DNA of 64,000 bases from Euglena gracilis. Its lineage: Eukaryota > Euglenida > Euglenophyceae > Euglenales. Every line of letters starts with the position of its first letter. The first letter of the stretch is position 1. The notes under the pieces were generated by a model, which worked only from the letters and a program-made list of their open reading frames with translations, did no database searches and was not told the origin of the DNA. Both the position numbers and the translations under genes were made by a program. The stretch lies in the NCBI GenBank assembly GCA_039621445.1, contig CP154957.1:8227883-8291882 (forward strand), in the 5' to 3' direction. This document shows positions 9,426 through 23,262 of the stretch, in pieces.

Positions 9426-10176
9426 ATTTGTGCTCTTTTTCCCATAAAACACCGGAGGCTGGGTTTGACTGAACTCGAGAGTGTTGCCACGTGCCGCAGC
9501 TGTGTGCTGTGTGTATGCCTCCAGTCCCGATTTACACATGCCGTAAACCAGAAACAATTGATGCGATTGCAATGGACGACATTTGTCCTCGGGATCCTTT
9601 CATACCACCTTTTTGGACGAACGTTTTTTGTTCTTATTCTATTTTATCTTTTTGATTCTGATGTATTCTATCGTCAAAAAACGACCTGGTTCGGGAAATT
9701 TCACAAAATAGCTGGTTTTGTAATGTTGCCATGTTGTGGAAAGCAAAGTTCATCAAAAGTAAAGGCAGGAAATAAAGGTATTTATTTGATCAGAAAGGCT
9801 TGCTTCCCCATGCAGTGTTTTCCCCATCGCCCCCTAATTTACACAGCATTTTCAGAAAGACACAGTTTTTGCGGGCCCACACAAACCCTCCAAATCCTCC
9901 ACGAACCACTGGCTCCAACAAATGGCGAGCAAAAATATTAGCCTTTTACCTGACTTTCCTTGTATTTTCATCGGATGTCTGAAGTTGTTGGGTTAGGGCC
10001 AAGGCCCTCGAGAGCCTCCCTCAGACCCATCCGCAGACAGCGTGTGCTTGCAGCTTTGTTTGTTTGCACTCCAGCCAGATTCTGCCGGGCTGGCCAGGGC
10101 ATCGCCTTCCCTGGAAGGTGGGTCTCAGAGCTGAATTCGCGACGTTGTGGCCTGTGAAACCCTAGCAATCGTCTTG
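9426..10176. other. unassigned stretch with a 158-codon open frame
   Basis: Frame 9465-9941 (+) has a hydrophobic patch around residues 40-63 (F-V-L-G-I-L-S-Y-H-L-F-G-R-T-F-F-V). No family is recognised, and the AT-rich content makes chance likely. 9990-10160 is GC-richer without a convincing frame. Confidence 0.3.
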
Positions 10177-10232
10177 TCTCGCTTTTTTGCGGGGTACGTG
10201 TCCGGAGGCGCGTCCTGCGCAAAAAAGCGAGA
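10177..10232. repeat. 15-bp inverted repeat (hairpin)
   Basis: TCTCGCTTTTTTGCG (10177-10191) and its exact complement CGCAAAAAAGCGAGA (10218-10232) flank a 26-bp loop. It lacks the T-run context of a simple bacterial-type terminator. Confidence 0.9.
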
Positions 10233-10349
10233 AAAGTTCGTGTGCGGAAGCATGTCCCGATAGTTGCCAGTGGTATGGAGAAGGTCATCTCATGTTAAGT
10301 GCAAAGAGTGAAGAATAAACGCACAAAAAAGTAACAGTGCGCACAGGGC

Positions 10350-10741
10350 CAGGTTTCTGCTTAAGGGTTTGCAGTTCCCTGCGGGGGAAGGGGGGAGCTG
10401 GACTCTCTGGGGAGGGGCCGTCCATCAGCATGGCTTGCTGGTGGAAAAAAAATTCCCAGTGACCGGCACGACCCGCAGGGAAAAAAAGTTAGGACCCCCA
10501 AACCTGTCAAAAATGACCCTTTTTGGCAATACTCGGATTTGTTTGGACAAAATAAGGCAAAAAAGAAACTCATTAAAAAGTGACCCATTTTCCACCTTAG
10601 CATGCAGTGCGGGAGACAAATCCTTTTTTCCAGTTGGGAGAACTCTGAGACCCCCCCCCAGAAGGAAGCTAGCCAGTGGCATTTTTCTAGTGGCCAGTAA
10701 AATGGCCAGCTAGTGGACCCCACGGGTCTTTAAACGACCTT
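10350..10741 (+). mobile_element. CAGG-end element family R1, copy 1
   Basis: Left end CAGGTTTCTGCTTAAGGG. The right side carries GGCCAGCTAGTGGACCCC then GGTCTTTAAACGACCTTG. The internal order (TTCCCAGTGACCGGC, GGACCCCCAAA, CATTTTCCACC, TTTTTTCCAGTTGG) matches 26264-26639, 38999-39284 and 40584-41001. No clear target duplication. Confidence 0.7.
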
Positions 10742-12569
10742 GCTGGCTGTGGAGTCAAGTAATCAAGCTTTTTTTTAGAAAGTTGGACACCCAGGGTATA
10801 ATGGGAGAATATAGAGACAGGAAGAATATATTTTTGATAATGAAACCCACATTTCGGATCCATGAGCCGTCATTTTGCATAAATATCTCCTGTTGTGCCC
10901 ATTTGCGGTCATTTTTGGTTTAACTTGTTGCTTATTTGGGGCCGTTTTGCGATAATTTGGGTTAAAATTCAGTTAATTGGGACAATATGAGCAAGTGCAT
11001 GCCTCTTTAGGCGGGTTTTTGTTATTCAGTTTAGGGTCATTTTTCACCACCTTTGGGACAAACTCGCCATTTTTGGGTCATTTTAGACCATGTCAAGAGA
11101 TTGTGGTCATTTTGCAATCATTTTCTCTGTTATTTTTTGTGGCCGTTTGACGGGTTGGAGAGCCAGTGTCCATGCAGACACTGCAGTGGACTGAGATGCT
11201 GGAGTGGATGCAGTGGATTGGATAGAGATGGTGTGAATGCCAAAATTGGAGTGGATGCAGAGTGGATGCAGACACTGGAATGGAGGCAGTGCAGCGTCTT
11301 GAGCAAAATCCAATTAGATTGGCCCCTCCCTCGTCATCTTGATTATCGAACACCTATTTTGTTTCTTTTTGTTTCAAAATCCAAATTTGGCGAAACGGAA
11401 ATGAATTTTTCCATTTCTCTGAATTATTTATTTTGGTACGGATTGAACCTCAACTGCCGCAGTTGCGCAGAGGGAGTATTCAGCGCTGCCCACGGTGCAG
11501 GAAGGTACGTCCGAATCTCTCCTCGTGCTGCTTTTGCCTGCCAGAGCCCCCGCCACCCTCCCTCCTTCTTCACCTCCACCTAACTCCTGACACCCAGGGC
11601 CCAGGGCTGGACGGGAATCTCCGGAACCCTATGGTGGGTGGGGGGTCCGGCCCACCCCCCTACAGGCCTGCCTGTATTCCCGGGGACGCCGGTTTTCAGG
11701 TCAGATATTTCCTTGCGCTGCGCTTTGACGGTTGGGACACTTTTGGGGGGGTTTAGACAGGTGGATAGACAATGAAGGTTCCGAAAATGCCAGGAATCAT
11801 TTTTCCCTGTGTTGGCTTTTTTTTTGCCGGAAATTTGCAACTCCTTTTTTTGTAAGCTCAAAACTTGCCAGAACAGTTTTACAGAACAGAACAGAATAGT
11901 CCAGAAATTTTTTAGGGGTTTTAAAGGCGCTTTTCAAAATGATGCCTGAACACCACCCCCTCTGCCTGGCGTTCTTGTACGGCTCTGCCAAGGCCCATAT
12001 CCGACCCTCTGTCCTCTGTACACCCTCTGCCCCTTATACGGCCCGCACTGAACGCGCCAGTCTGCCATTGGACACAGATTTGTGCTTTTTGCGGCCCAGG
12101 TGTCTAGGAAAGTCACACAAAAAGCAAAGTCCCCAAAGTCCCTGAATGCATTTCCTCATTGATGCCAGAGACGCCTTTAGTTGATTAGTGACCAGGTATA
12201 CATGTTTTTAGAATGAATGTTTGTGGGTGCACCCCTGACAAATGAGTTTCTGGACGGGCACCACCCATCCAGAAGATTCGTACTGCTCCCCCCCCCCCAG
12301 TGGGATTGGTATTGCTCCATTTTCAACCATTTTAGGCGATTCTGGGCCACTTTGGCCGCCTTTGCATATTTGGCCCAATTTTCGGCTAACTTGGGTACCT
12401 CACAAATAAGTGCACAAACCCATATTCAAACGCAAAACTGACCACTCTTTGATGCACCTTCTGAAAGGCCACGTTTTGCCCAACTTGTGCATTTTGGCAC
12501 CCAAATAGAAGTCAAGTGACCCAGTAAAACAATACTCCTGATCGTTAGGATGTTTTTGTGCAATTCGGA
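10742..12569. other. unassigned stretch
   Basis: 10850-11110 is AT-rich with repeated CATTTTTGG/CATTTTGC words. 11160-11295 has imperfect repeats of GAGTGGATGCAG. 11430-11580 is GC-richer with an open frame on + but no motif. 12290-12540 is again CATTTT/GGCC word-rich. No gene recognised. Confidence 0.4.
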
Positions 12570-12570
12570 C

Positions 12571-15589
<3,019 letters not shown>

Positions 15590-15970
15590 CGTGTTTCTTT
15601 AGTTTCTACTCAGATCTTTTTTTTGTTGTTTTTTTTTTTTGTTTTTGTTTTTTTTTGTCTTTTTTTGTTTTTTGTTTTGGTTATTTTTTTTGTTTCTGGT
15701 TGTTTTTTATTGATTGTTATTTGTTATGTCGTTTTTGTTTTACGTTTTATATGTTTTTTTTTTTTTTTCTTTTTTTTTATTCTTTTTTTTTTTTTTTTTT
15801 TTTTGTTTTTTATGTTTCTTTTTGTTATTATGCCTGTAGTGTATTGTTTTTTTTATTTTGCTTTTTTTGCTTTTTTTTTGTTATTTTTTTGTTGCTTTTT
15901 TCGTTTTTTATTTTTTTTTTTTTATTTTATTTTTTTCTGTGGTGGGGTCTGTGGGGTGTTTGTGTGTTTT

Positions 15971-16009
<39 letters not shown>

Positions 16010-16028
16010 GTGTGTGTGGGTTTGTGTG

Positions 16029-16059
<31 letters not shown>

Positions 16060-16067
16060 TGTTTTTT

Positions 16068-16103
<36 letters not shown>

Positions 16104-16109
16104 TGGGTG
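15590..16109 (+). repeat. T-rich tract between TG arrays
   Basis: About 520 bp of T runs broken mostly by single G, C or A, with a short (TG)n island at 15975-16045. Confidence 0.97.
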
Positions 16110-16343
<234 letters not shown>

Positions 16344-17499
16344 ATCATTGATGGCTTTGACATAATGCAACACAAACCCACCATCAAAATTAGCAGCTTA
16401 TGTACACTCATTGAATATTAATGTTAACCCCCGGATAATGCAGTTGAACAATGTGCCTTTCGCCGCCTGGCAGGACCCAAATTCTGACAAATTTTCATAA
16501 AGTCTGTTTTTTTTTTGCAAGAAAAGACCAGCAATCCTCATCGACAGGATAACACCTTCCTTCCCCTCCCCTTTGTTCTTGACACACCTTGTCCTGGACA
16601 TCCCTGTTTTAACCGCATTTGCCCTGTAATTTGGTGTGTTAAGGGAAAGGGGTTGGTTACAACAATAATTTGCCTTTGGGGTCTGTGTGCGCAATGGGAT
16701 TATTGGATCATACAAATTCAAAAAACTTTTAAGAGTATTTTAAAGTTGAAAAATCCCTGCAAATTACTGGTTGAATCGACCAATCGCAAAGAAGCACCTG
16801 CAAAGCTCAAAATGGTAAGCCAAGTTTACCAGGTTCAATCAGATTTATGACGTTGAAAAGGAAACACGCCCCCTCCAAGTGTCTCGCCATGACCCGCTTG
16901 AACGTGCCCGTCCTATATGTCGTTTTTTTTTTGTGCTGCAGTCTGTTCATGTGTTCCTCGTCCAAGATTGTTATACATTGTTTTTTTTGCAATGTATATT
17001 GTTTTTTTTGTTTTATTTTTTTAAATCCAGAATTATTTTTAAATTTATCTTATATTTTACATTGTTTCTGGCCAGTTCGCAGATGCCCCTCCCCGTCTGA
17101 CAGACCGGCGCAGCGTCCCCGGGGGGAGGGCTCCTCCCGGAGGGGTCGGTCGACTGGGGGGTCGACCTCCGCAGGCCTCGCTGCCTGTCTTCACCGGCCC
17201 GTGCCTTTGATGCCCCTCAGTGCCCAAGCCTGTGCATCGGCCCGGGAAGCATTCTTTTGTCCGCCGAAGAGGTTCAAACCTCTGGAGAAATTCCTCCCGC
17301 CTTCACGCTTCTGTGGGAATTGTGCAACAGAGCAACAGAAAGCTCACTGGTCGGGCTTTCCAGCCCCCCTCCCAGCTTCGTGGGGCGTTCATTGTCACAT
17401 GACCTTCGCCAAACTCTTTTCTGTGATCTGTTATGGTATTCCACCCAGTCAGAAATATTGTGTGAATAGATGTTTGACAAATTTTTAAAAGTTCTCAAT
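16344..17499. other. unassigned; GC-rich island at 17080-17400
   Basis: 16344-17080 is AT-rich with no gene. 17080-17400 is GC-rich, and all three plus frames are fairly open; one frame gives R-E-A-F-F-C-P-P-K-R-F, another L-S-A-E-E-V-Q-T-S-G-E-I-P-P. The correct frame cannot be chosen and no family is recognised. Confidence 0.35.
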
Positions 17500-17960
17500 G
17501 GACAATTGACCCCCACCCCAGGGGGTCCAGCCAGCCAGCAACCTTTTTCCAGCCCGGGACCCCCTCCCCCCCCCCATCAATGGGATTTCTTTATCTCCAG
17601 CCGCCCGTCAGGCGGCTAGACCGTGATAGATTTTTCGCTTTCAGGGGGGTACAAAAATGAACCAAAAATGGTCAAACATGGGAAAAGAAAATGGGTGAGA
17701 ACGGGTCGGAAAAGGGCTGTCCGGGACATTTTTGAGGTCTAAAAAATCGATTTGCATAATTTGCGGGTTTTTTTTGGGGGGGGGGCATTTTTGCGATTTC
17801 GATTTTTTGGCACCTGGTTCGAATCCGAGTCGGGCCCAGTTCCGGCCCTGGACCCTATGGGGGAACGGGGGCAGTCAGCCAACAGCCTTTTTCCAGCCAG
17901 CTCAAATTTTCCAACCTCTGAGCTGGACGCCCCCCCCCCCCCCGGAGGGGTCCTTGAGCA
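17500..17960 (+). repeat. dispersed repeat family R14, copy 2 (with partial second copy)
   Basis: Same block order as 1780-2050. GGTTCGAATCC at 17816-17826 is a perfect Pol III B-box word, but no tRNA fold surrounds it. Confidence 0.65.
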
Positions 17961-18682
17961 ACATCCTGGGCCGTTTCACGAAAACACAGATGAAAGCCAC
18001 TGGCGTGAGGGATCCCCTGACTGGACTAAATTTTCCTGTGGCGCTGCGCTTCGAGGCGGAAATGAGATTTTCAATGAGTTGTTATCCTAAGTTCATTCAA
18101 AAAAAAATCCCAAAAATGCAAAAAATGGAACTTTTTGGCAGGTTTTGGGGGCAAAAAAAATATGACCATCTACCACCAGCTACCCTGCCAGCAGACCCCC
18201 CGGGGGGGGGGGTTTACTAGGATTTGCGCAAGCCAAATTGCACTTGCTGCAGTTGAGCCCCCCTCCCGAGGAGGTGCTGCGAACATCCTGGTCTATTTGT
18301 ACGGGATTTTTAAGGGGCTTTCTTCTGCGGATATCTTTGATGGTGTGGCATATGCAGCATGCATTTATTCTGATGCACGTTTGAACGCAGATGCCCACTC
18401 AGCACCTTAACCTGCATGCACGAATGCGTCACAATCGCATCCCACCCATCAATTTGTTCAAACGCTTACCGAAGGATCTGTGTACACCTTCTACTCCCCT
18501 GCATTGATCGCGCCGTGTTTTTTGTTGTAACCCATTTACTCATCCCCCCCGCTCATTGCTCGCTCCCCCTTCGAGGCAAATTGCCAGGAGACTCATTGCC
18601 CCCCAGGCCAAGTGCAAGGTATTGCCTCCCCCTCCCCAAAAGCCTATTGAAACCAGCTTAGCCTGAACCAATATCCATTGCC
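17961..18682. other. unassigned stretch
   Basis: No gene recognised. Contains C-run/G-run pairs near 18195-18265 suggestive of small decayed inverted-repeat elements. Confidence 0.35.
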
Positions 18683-18972
18683 AGCAAAGCGTCACACAGC
18701 TTTTTTCCCTGTTATGAACCGCCCCTTCAGGACCGCCTTTTGGTCTCAGAGACAGCCTACGGCTAATCTGGGGATCATATGTGGTCGAAAAATTAAAAGT
18801 CGAACCACATTTTTTTTTACGTTTGGTGGATGGGTGTAAAGATGCCAGAAAATCTGTTTTCCCTTGAAATTGACCCGATTTTAGCGAAGTGTGGCCATTT
18901 TGACCATTTTTCCTTAGATTTTTCATGAAACGTGCTGCAACGAGGAATTTTTTTTTTCTTTCCCACTGCCCA
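18683..18972 (+). mobile_element. decayed copy of the 303-bp hAT-like family R5
   Basis: Shares the internal order TTCAGGACCGCC, GGATC..TGGTCGAAAA, TTTACGTTTGGTGGATGGG, GATGCCAGAAAATC, GTGTGGCCATTTT and TTCATGAAACGTGC with 63506-63809 and, more loosely, 20377-20679. The ends are degraded, so no target duplication is claimed. Confidence 0.65.
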
Positions 18973-19127
18973 GCCCCCTGGACCCCCCACCCACCCTTCG
19001 GGTAGGGTCCAGCCAACAGTTACTTTTTCCAGCCACCTGGCTAGAAACCCCTGAGTCATCCCCCTGGTCAGAAAGCCTCGGTCACATCTGCGGCTCCGCA
19101 TCCCTCTGCGTTGCCTACCCCCCATAT

Positions 19128-19330
19128 CCCTTCCAAAAATTGGATATCACACCCGAAGATCGGCATTTGCCCCCCCCCCCAAATTAGGAGTTTGCTTCCC
19201 AAATTAGGCATTTGTCACTCAAAGTTCGGAATTGGCCAATTGGGCATTTGCCCCTCAAAGTTAGGCATCTCTTCATTAATTAGGAATTTGCCACTCAAAG
19301 AATATGCACTCGCGCACCAAATTAGCGATT
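19128..19330 (+). repeat. tandem repeat with unit near AAATTAGGCATTTGCCCCTCAAAG
   Basis: Seven or so imperfect copies alternating AAATTAGG / AAAGTTAGG with CATTTGCC(C/A)CTC. Confidence 0.85.
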
Positions 19331-20368
19331 TACCCCCCGGGCGCTTTGCCCCCCACCTGCTTACACGTCAACTTTGCCCCCCAAAAGTTGGCCCTTGGCC
19401 CTTTGCACATGGCCGCCAAAAAATTTTTACGGTGTAGACCGCCCCCCTTTGTTGGCCCCTGGTTTTTCCCGTCGATCATGGCCCAGTCCAATCGCCAGGA
19501 GCCCGGGGGGGGGGGGGGCTCACCGTTGGGCCGACCATCGGGAGAACCGGCGCGGCGCCCCCGGGAAGCGACTCTCCGTCCCCCCCCCACCCCACCGGGC
19601 GGTCGCCGGGAGGTGGACCGCCCCTGCACTGCGCTCCGCCACACCTTCTCCGTCCCCGGCGGCCTCTTCGGCGCATTGGTGGTCCTCGTGCTCGTGTGCA
19701 GGGGCTCTGGTATAAGTCAACATCTGGCCGCAAGTCATACCAACTGTTTTGACGTGGGTCAATGTCCATTCAGCGAGACAATTCAAAATCAATTTTGGGG
19801 GCAATTTGAAAACAACCTGAAAGCTTGCAAGTTCAAGATAGGGTCAGCCACCGCCACTCCCCACCTCCCATGATCACTACAGATTCGCATGGATAATACC
19901 CAACCCCCCAATGCTGATTATTACGGGAAATTGCAAAAAACTATGGCATAACCATCAATACCTACGGGAGAAATATTTTTTCCTGCGACGGGCTTGTTAT
20001 TGACGAGATTTTGCGACTGCATCTGGGTTGGAGAAGAATTTTACCATGTTTTTTAAGGTTTTTGGTATGCCTTTAAAAAAAAGTAAAGTGCCTGTTGGAG
20101 GGGTTTCCAGCCCCCGCCTCACATGCCACCCCTGGCAACAGGGGAAGTGCGCTGCGTTGCTCGTTGAGGAACGCTCGAAATCGGGGCACCGCCGCATGCC
20201 TGCAAGATTTCTCCATCGTTCTGTTCCAGCCCACGCAGTCCCTGCTGGTCTCTGACTTGATAACAGGCATTGGAGAGTACCCCCCCCCTCCTCAGTGCTT
20301 CCCCCGTAACGTTAGACTTAGGCTTTCACGTGTGTTCTTGGACCCCATTTTCAAGTTTTTATTCGCCT
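19331..20368. other. unassigned; GC-rich island at 19440-19720
   Basis: 19370-19430 carries the CAACTTTGCCCCCCAAAAGTTGGCC word set shared with 42600-42710 and 49760-49860. 19440-19720 is GC-rich, with an open + frame ending in a hydrophobic run (L-F-G-A-L-V-V-L-V-L-V). No family is recognised. Confidence 0.35.
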
Positions 20369-20376
20369 ATTTTGTG

Positions 20377-20679
20377 CACTGCGGTCCATAAGGAACGGGA
20401 AATTTTTTCCCCCTTCAGGACCGGCCCATTAAAGAACGCCCTTAGGCCCAAGGGACGGCCAACGGCCGGTCTGAGGATCGAATGGAGTCGAAAATCGAAC
20501 AGTTGAAGAACGGATTTTTGGTCGTTTTAGGGGGATGGGCGATGGTCCAAGAAACCCAGATTTATACTTTTTCCGAAGTCGACCGTTTTTTGCTGAAACA
20601 CGGCCATCTTGCCTGTAAATTTTCCATGGAATGTGTGGGGACAGGAAGTATTTGTTTTTATCCGTTCAGGACCGCCCTG
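20377..20679 (+). mobile_element. 303-bp hAT-like element R5 with 8-bp target duplication
   Basis: Ends CACTGCGGTCC...GGACCGCCCTG. Flanks ATTTTGTG (20369-20376) and GTTTTGTG (20680-20687) match at 7 of 8 bases. The internal text matches 63506-63809, whose length is almost the same (304 bp). Non-coding. Confidence 0.85.
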
Positions 20680-20761
20680 GTTTTGTGTGTGTGCTGCCGA
20701 CTTTTGTGGCCTGCAAAATTTTTGTGAGAATTTTCGCCCCCCCAAAAAAATTTAAGCTGCC

Positions 20762-20874
20762 CACCCACCACACACAATACACCCACCCACACACACACAC
20801 ACAACACAAACAAACACAAACAAACACAACACATACACAAACAACACACACAGCACACATTCAACCCACACACA

Positions 20875-20903
<29 letters not shown>
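20762..20903 (+). repeat. (AC)n/(ACACAA)n microsatellite
   Basis: CA-type array with CAAACA interruptions; one of only two sizeable arrays that read CA on this strand. Confidence 0.97.
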
Positions 20904-20905
<2 letters not shown>

Positions 20906-21399
20906 ATTGTTTGTATCCCCTGTCACCAAATATGTTGTCAAGCGTTGTAATACTAGGCAACCCATCGATTTCTTTTTGTCGACCAGTAGCATCTAATAAG
21001 TGAAGTGGGTGATTGCACCCCAAAATTATTCAACAAACAGCTTTTTCAAAGAACTCGGAATTTCAATGTACCGCCATGCACGATGTTACAATTGATTTGA
21101 CAGTGTCTGCGTGTCCACAACCACAGATGTCTACAGCTCGCACCCCAACGCCATTCGTGCGAGACTCTGGGAATACACCACAGGGGATAACTTGAGCCAG
21201 AGGGAACCAAAACCCCCAAGTGGCGTTCAACTGGCCGCAAGTATTTTTCACGACAGCTGCCACCGCTCAGCAGCTCCTTCGGTCCGGAAGGTTGCCAGGT
21301 GAGAAGCGCCGAGACTTCATGAATGTTGGTGAATTTTGCGCCTCGGTGTTTTGGCAGCCGCACCCTGCACACAGCTGGATTGGGTGTGCAGGGGGCGGG
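20904..21399. other. unassigned, possible exon at 21150-21300
   Basis: Two overlapping + frames look coding-like at 21150-21300; one ends at a donor-like GCCAG|GTGAGAAG (21298/21299). No family is recognised and the frame cannot be decided. Confidence 0.3.
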
Positions 21400-21552
21400 A
21401 TATGCAACTTGCATAATTTGCATTTTTTGCATTTTTTTGCATTTTTGCATTTTTTTGCATTTTTTTTTTGCATTTTTTTGCATTTTTTTTGCATTTTTTG
21501 CATTTTTTTTTGACTTGCATAATTTGAAGGACCAAGTTGCATATTTCCCCCC
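21400..21552 (+). repeat. TGCATTTTTT-rich element R4, copy 2
   Basis: Starts TATGCAACTTGCATAATTTG and ends TGCATAATTTGAAGGACC then AAGTTGCATAT, giving inverted ends around a (TTTTTTGCA)n core. Confidence 0.85.
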
Positions 21553-22082
21553 CTGGGGTGTGTTTGCTGCGCCTGAGCCACTCCCGGAGCGGTTCCTTGG
21601 GACATCCCCTGAACAACACCTTCGCCACCACAGTGCTTGTTCTGCACAAGAGCAGACGTCCCGCCACGCCCCCCTCCCCCAAGGCTCAGTTGGGGGACCC
21701 GTGGTGCAACGGGACACGCTGCCAAATGATATTGCCTGCAAGCTCCTTTCCCGCCTTTCGGGGCAGGTGGGGATTATTGACCACAGCGTTCTTTTCTAGG
21801 AAAAACCCAGCATACAAGTTGTTGTTTTTTGTTTTGATCGGTATCCCGACACCATTGCGGAGCAGTTTTAGATTCCCCGTTTGAGCCCAATCAGATTTGT
21901 CAACGCCCCACTTTCCATTTTTGGTCCCTTTTGCCCAAATTGGCCAACATGTCGAGGCCATCGCCCCATCAGCCCAATTGACAGGGGTTGTTAACTTGCA
22001 TTGTTCAAAGTTGGGGTCCAATGCCACTCACTGAAGTGTGAGCCACTTCGTCCCCATACCTGAGGCTGGGTTTGCTTCGCAG
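21553..22082. other. unassigned, possible exon at 21632-21767
   Basis: 21632-21767 lies between acceptor-like TTCGCCACCACAG and donor-like GGGCAG|GTGGGG, with two plausible frames (one contains R-D-T-L-P-N-D-I-A-C-K). No family is recognised. Confidence 0.3.
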
Positions 22083-22272
22083 TCAAAAATTGGTCAGAAA
22101 ATGGGAAAAACCTGCTCGCATAGGATTGGCCTAGATTTTGCACAGCGTGCTGCAGCAGAGCTGGCTGGGGCACTGCTGCGTGGGGCAGGGCCATGCCAAT
22201 GTGCACACACCATCGCCACATCCCATAAGGCTTTGGAGCTGGGGGTTGGGTATGACCCCACAAAATTTTCAG
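22083..22272 (+). CDS. orphan exon candidate upstream of locus II
   Basis: Bounded by an acceptor-like TTTGCTTCGCAG (ends 22082) and a donor-like TTTTCAG|GTGTCC. The phase-0 frame has no stop and reads H-R-I-G-L-D-F-A-Q-R-A-A-A-E-L-A-G-A-L-L, then C-A-H-T-I-A-T-S-H-K-A-L-E-L-G-V-G-Y, with an amphipathic Ala/Leu-rich first half. It lies about 1 kb upstream of the A+B exon of locus II on the same strand. A very weak likeness (A-H, S-H, G-x-x-G) to the frame at 58439 upstream of locus IV was noted and is not strong enough to call homology. Function unknown. Confidence 0.35.
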
Positions 22273-22304
22273 GTGTCCCATTATTTAGTTCCCCTACTAT
22301 GTCT

Positions 22305-22355
22305 GTGAATTATATATATATATACATATATATACATATATACATATATATATAT
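22305..22355. repeat. (AT)n microsatellite
   Basis: AT dinucleotides with TACATATA interruptions, running into the palindrome that follows. Confidence 0.9.
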
Positions 22356-22425
22356 ATATTTGATGTGGGAAAAGCCATGATAATATATATATATATATTA
22401 TCATGGCTTTTCCCACATCAAATAT
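22356..22425. repeat. perfect 70-bp palindrome
   Basis: Arms 22356-22390 and 22391-22425 are exact reverse complements (35 of 35) with no loop. The outer arm reads TGATGTGGGAAAAGCCATGA and the centre is (AT)n. It could extrude a long cruciform or be a short palindromic element. Confidence 0.97.
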
Positions 22426-23232
22426 CCCCCCCTCATTTTTTTGGCCCAAGGTTGGATGGATTGGACCCGGTCGATTATTCACCCGCAAAAAATTTTTTGG
22501 GAGAGTTGGGTTTGGGGGTGGATTTTGGCACAAAAACCCCGGCGGGGGTAGTCTACAGGAATGCATGGTATTGGTGTGCATCGGCAAGTTTTTTTTTCAA
22601 AATTTTATCAATACAAAAGATTTAATTGGCATAATAGGTACAAAAAATTTCTACGCATTTTGCAATGTAAAGAACCATTTGTGGTAAACTGTTTAATTGA
22701 AACTTTTTTTTTCAGAATTTGATTTTTTGGACCCCAAAAACTGGTCAAGAATGCTTATTTTTGGCCGTTTTTGTTCTGGCCGCCAGGGATGGGTCCAAAA
22801 CGGCCGACATGCAATTGGGGGGGGGGGTCGCTGAGCTCTCATCTCTTTATGGGTATAAAAACAAAGTTTACCACCGGGGAAAAGGTCGGGGCCACCTCGG
22901 GGAGACAGAAAATGTGGAAAGGTGCCTCAAAGGTGGTTCGCCGGACGGGCTATGGACCCATTTTGTGGGGTCATTTTGGTCAGTTTTGTACTGGTAACCC
23001 CCTCCAACAAGGGTTGGACCCCGGGACGGGGGGCAGTGTGTCCTCTCCCCTCGAGGTTTGGCCGGAGGGGGGAAGTCTCCCTCCATTTTCTTAATGCAAC
23101 CCCAAAATTGAACCCCCCCAAAAAGTGTCCGGGTGCATTGGGATAACCCGTGGTGGGTGACCCTCACCCACCCCGGTTTTAAAGCCATGAGCCTCCAGGG
23201 CCGGGGGATACGGCGGCCCGTTTCTTTCACAG
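22426..23232. other. unassigned, repeat-derived
   Basis: Several G-run/C-run pairs (22544, 22820, 22976-23060, 23120) typical of decayed inverted-repeat elements. A TTTCTTTCACAG acceptor-like word ends at 23232, just before locus II. Confidence 0.4.
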
Positions 23233-23262
23233 GGTCCTCCCCGTTGACGGCCTGCCGGCCCG

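Noticed and set aside
17816-17826. GGTTCGAATCC, a perfect tRNA T-loop / Pol III B-box word
   Set aside because: No acceptor stem, anticodon arm or A box fits around it; it belongs to repeat R14. A SINE origin is possible but unproven.
21230-21275. V-F-F-T-T-A-A-T resembling block B
   Set aside because: Lacks the basic lead and Arg/Lys-Val; two other frames look equally coding-like.
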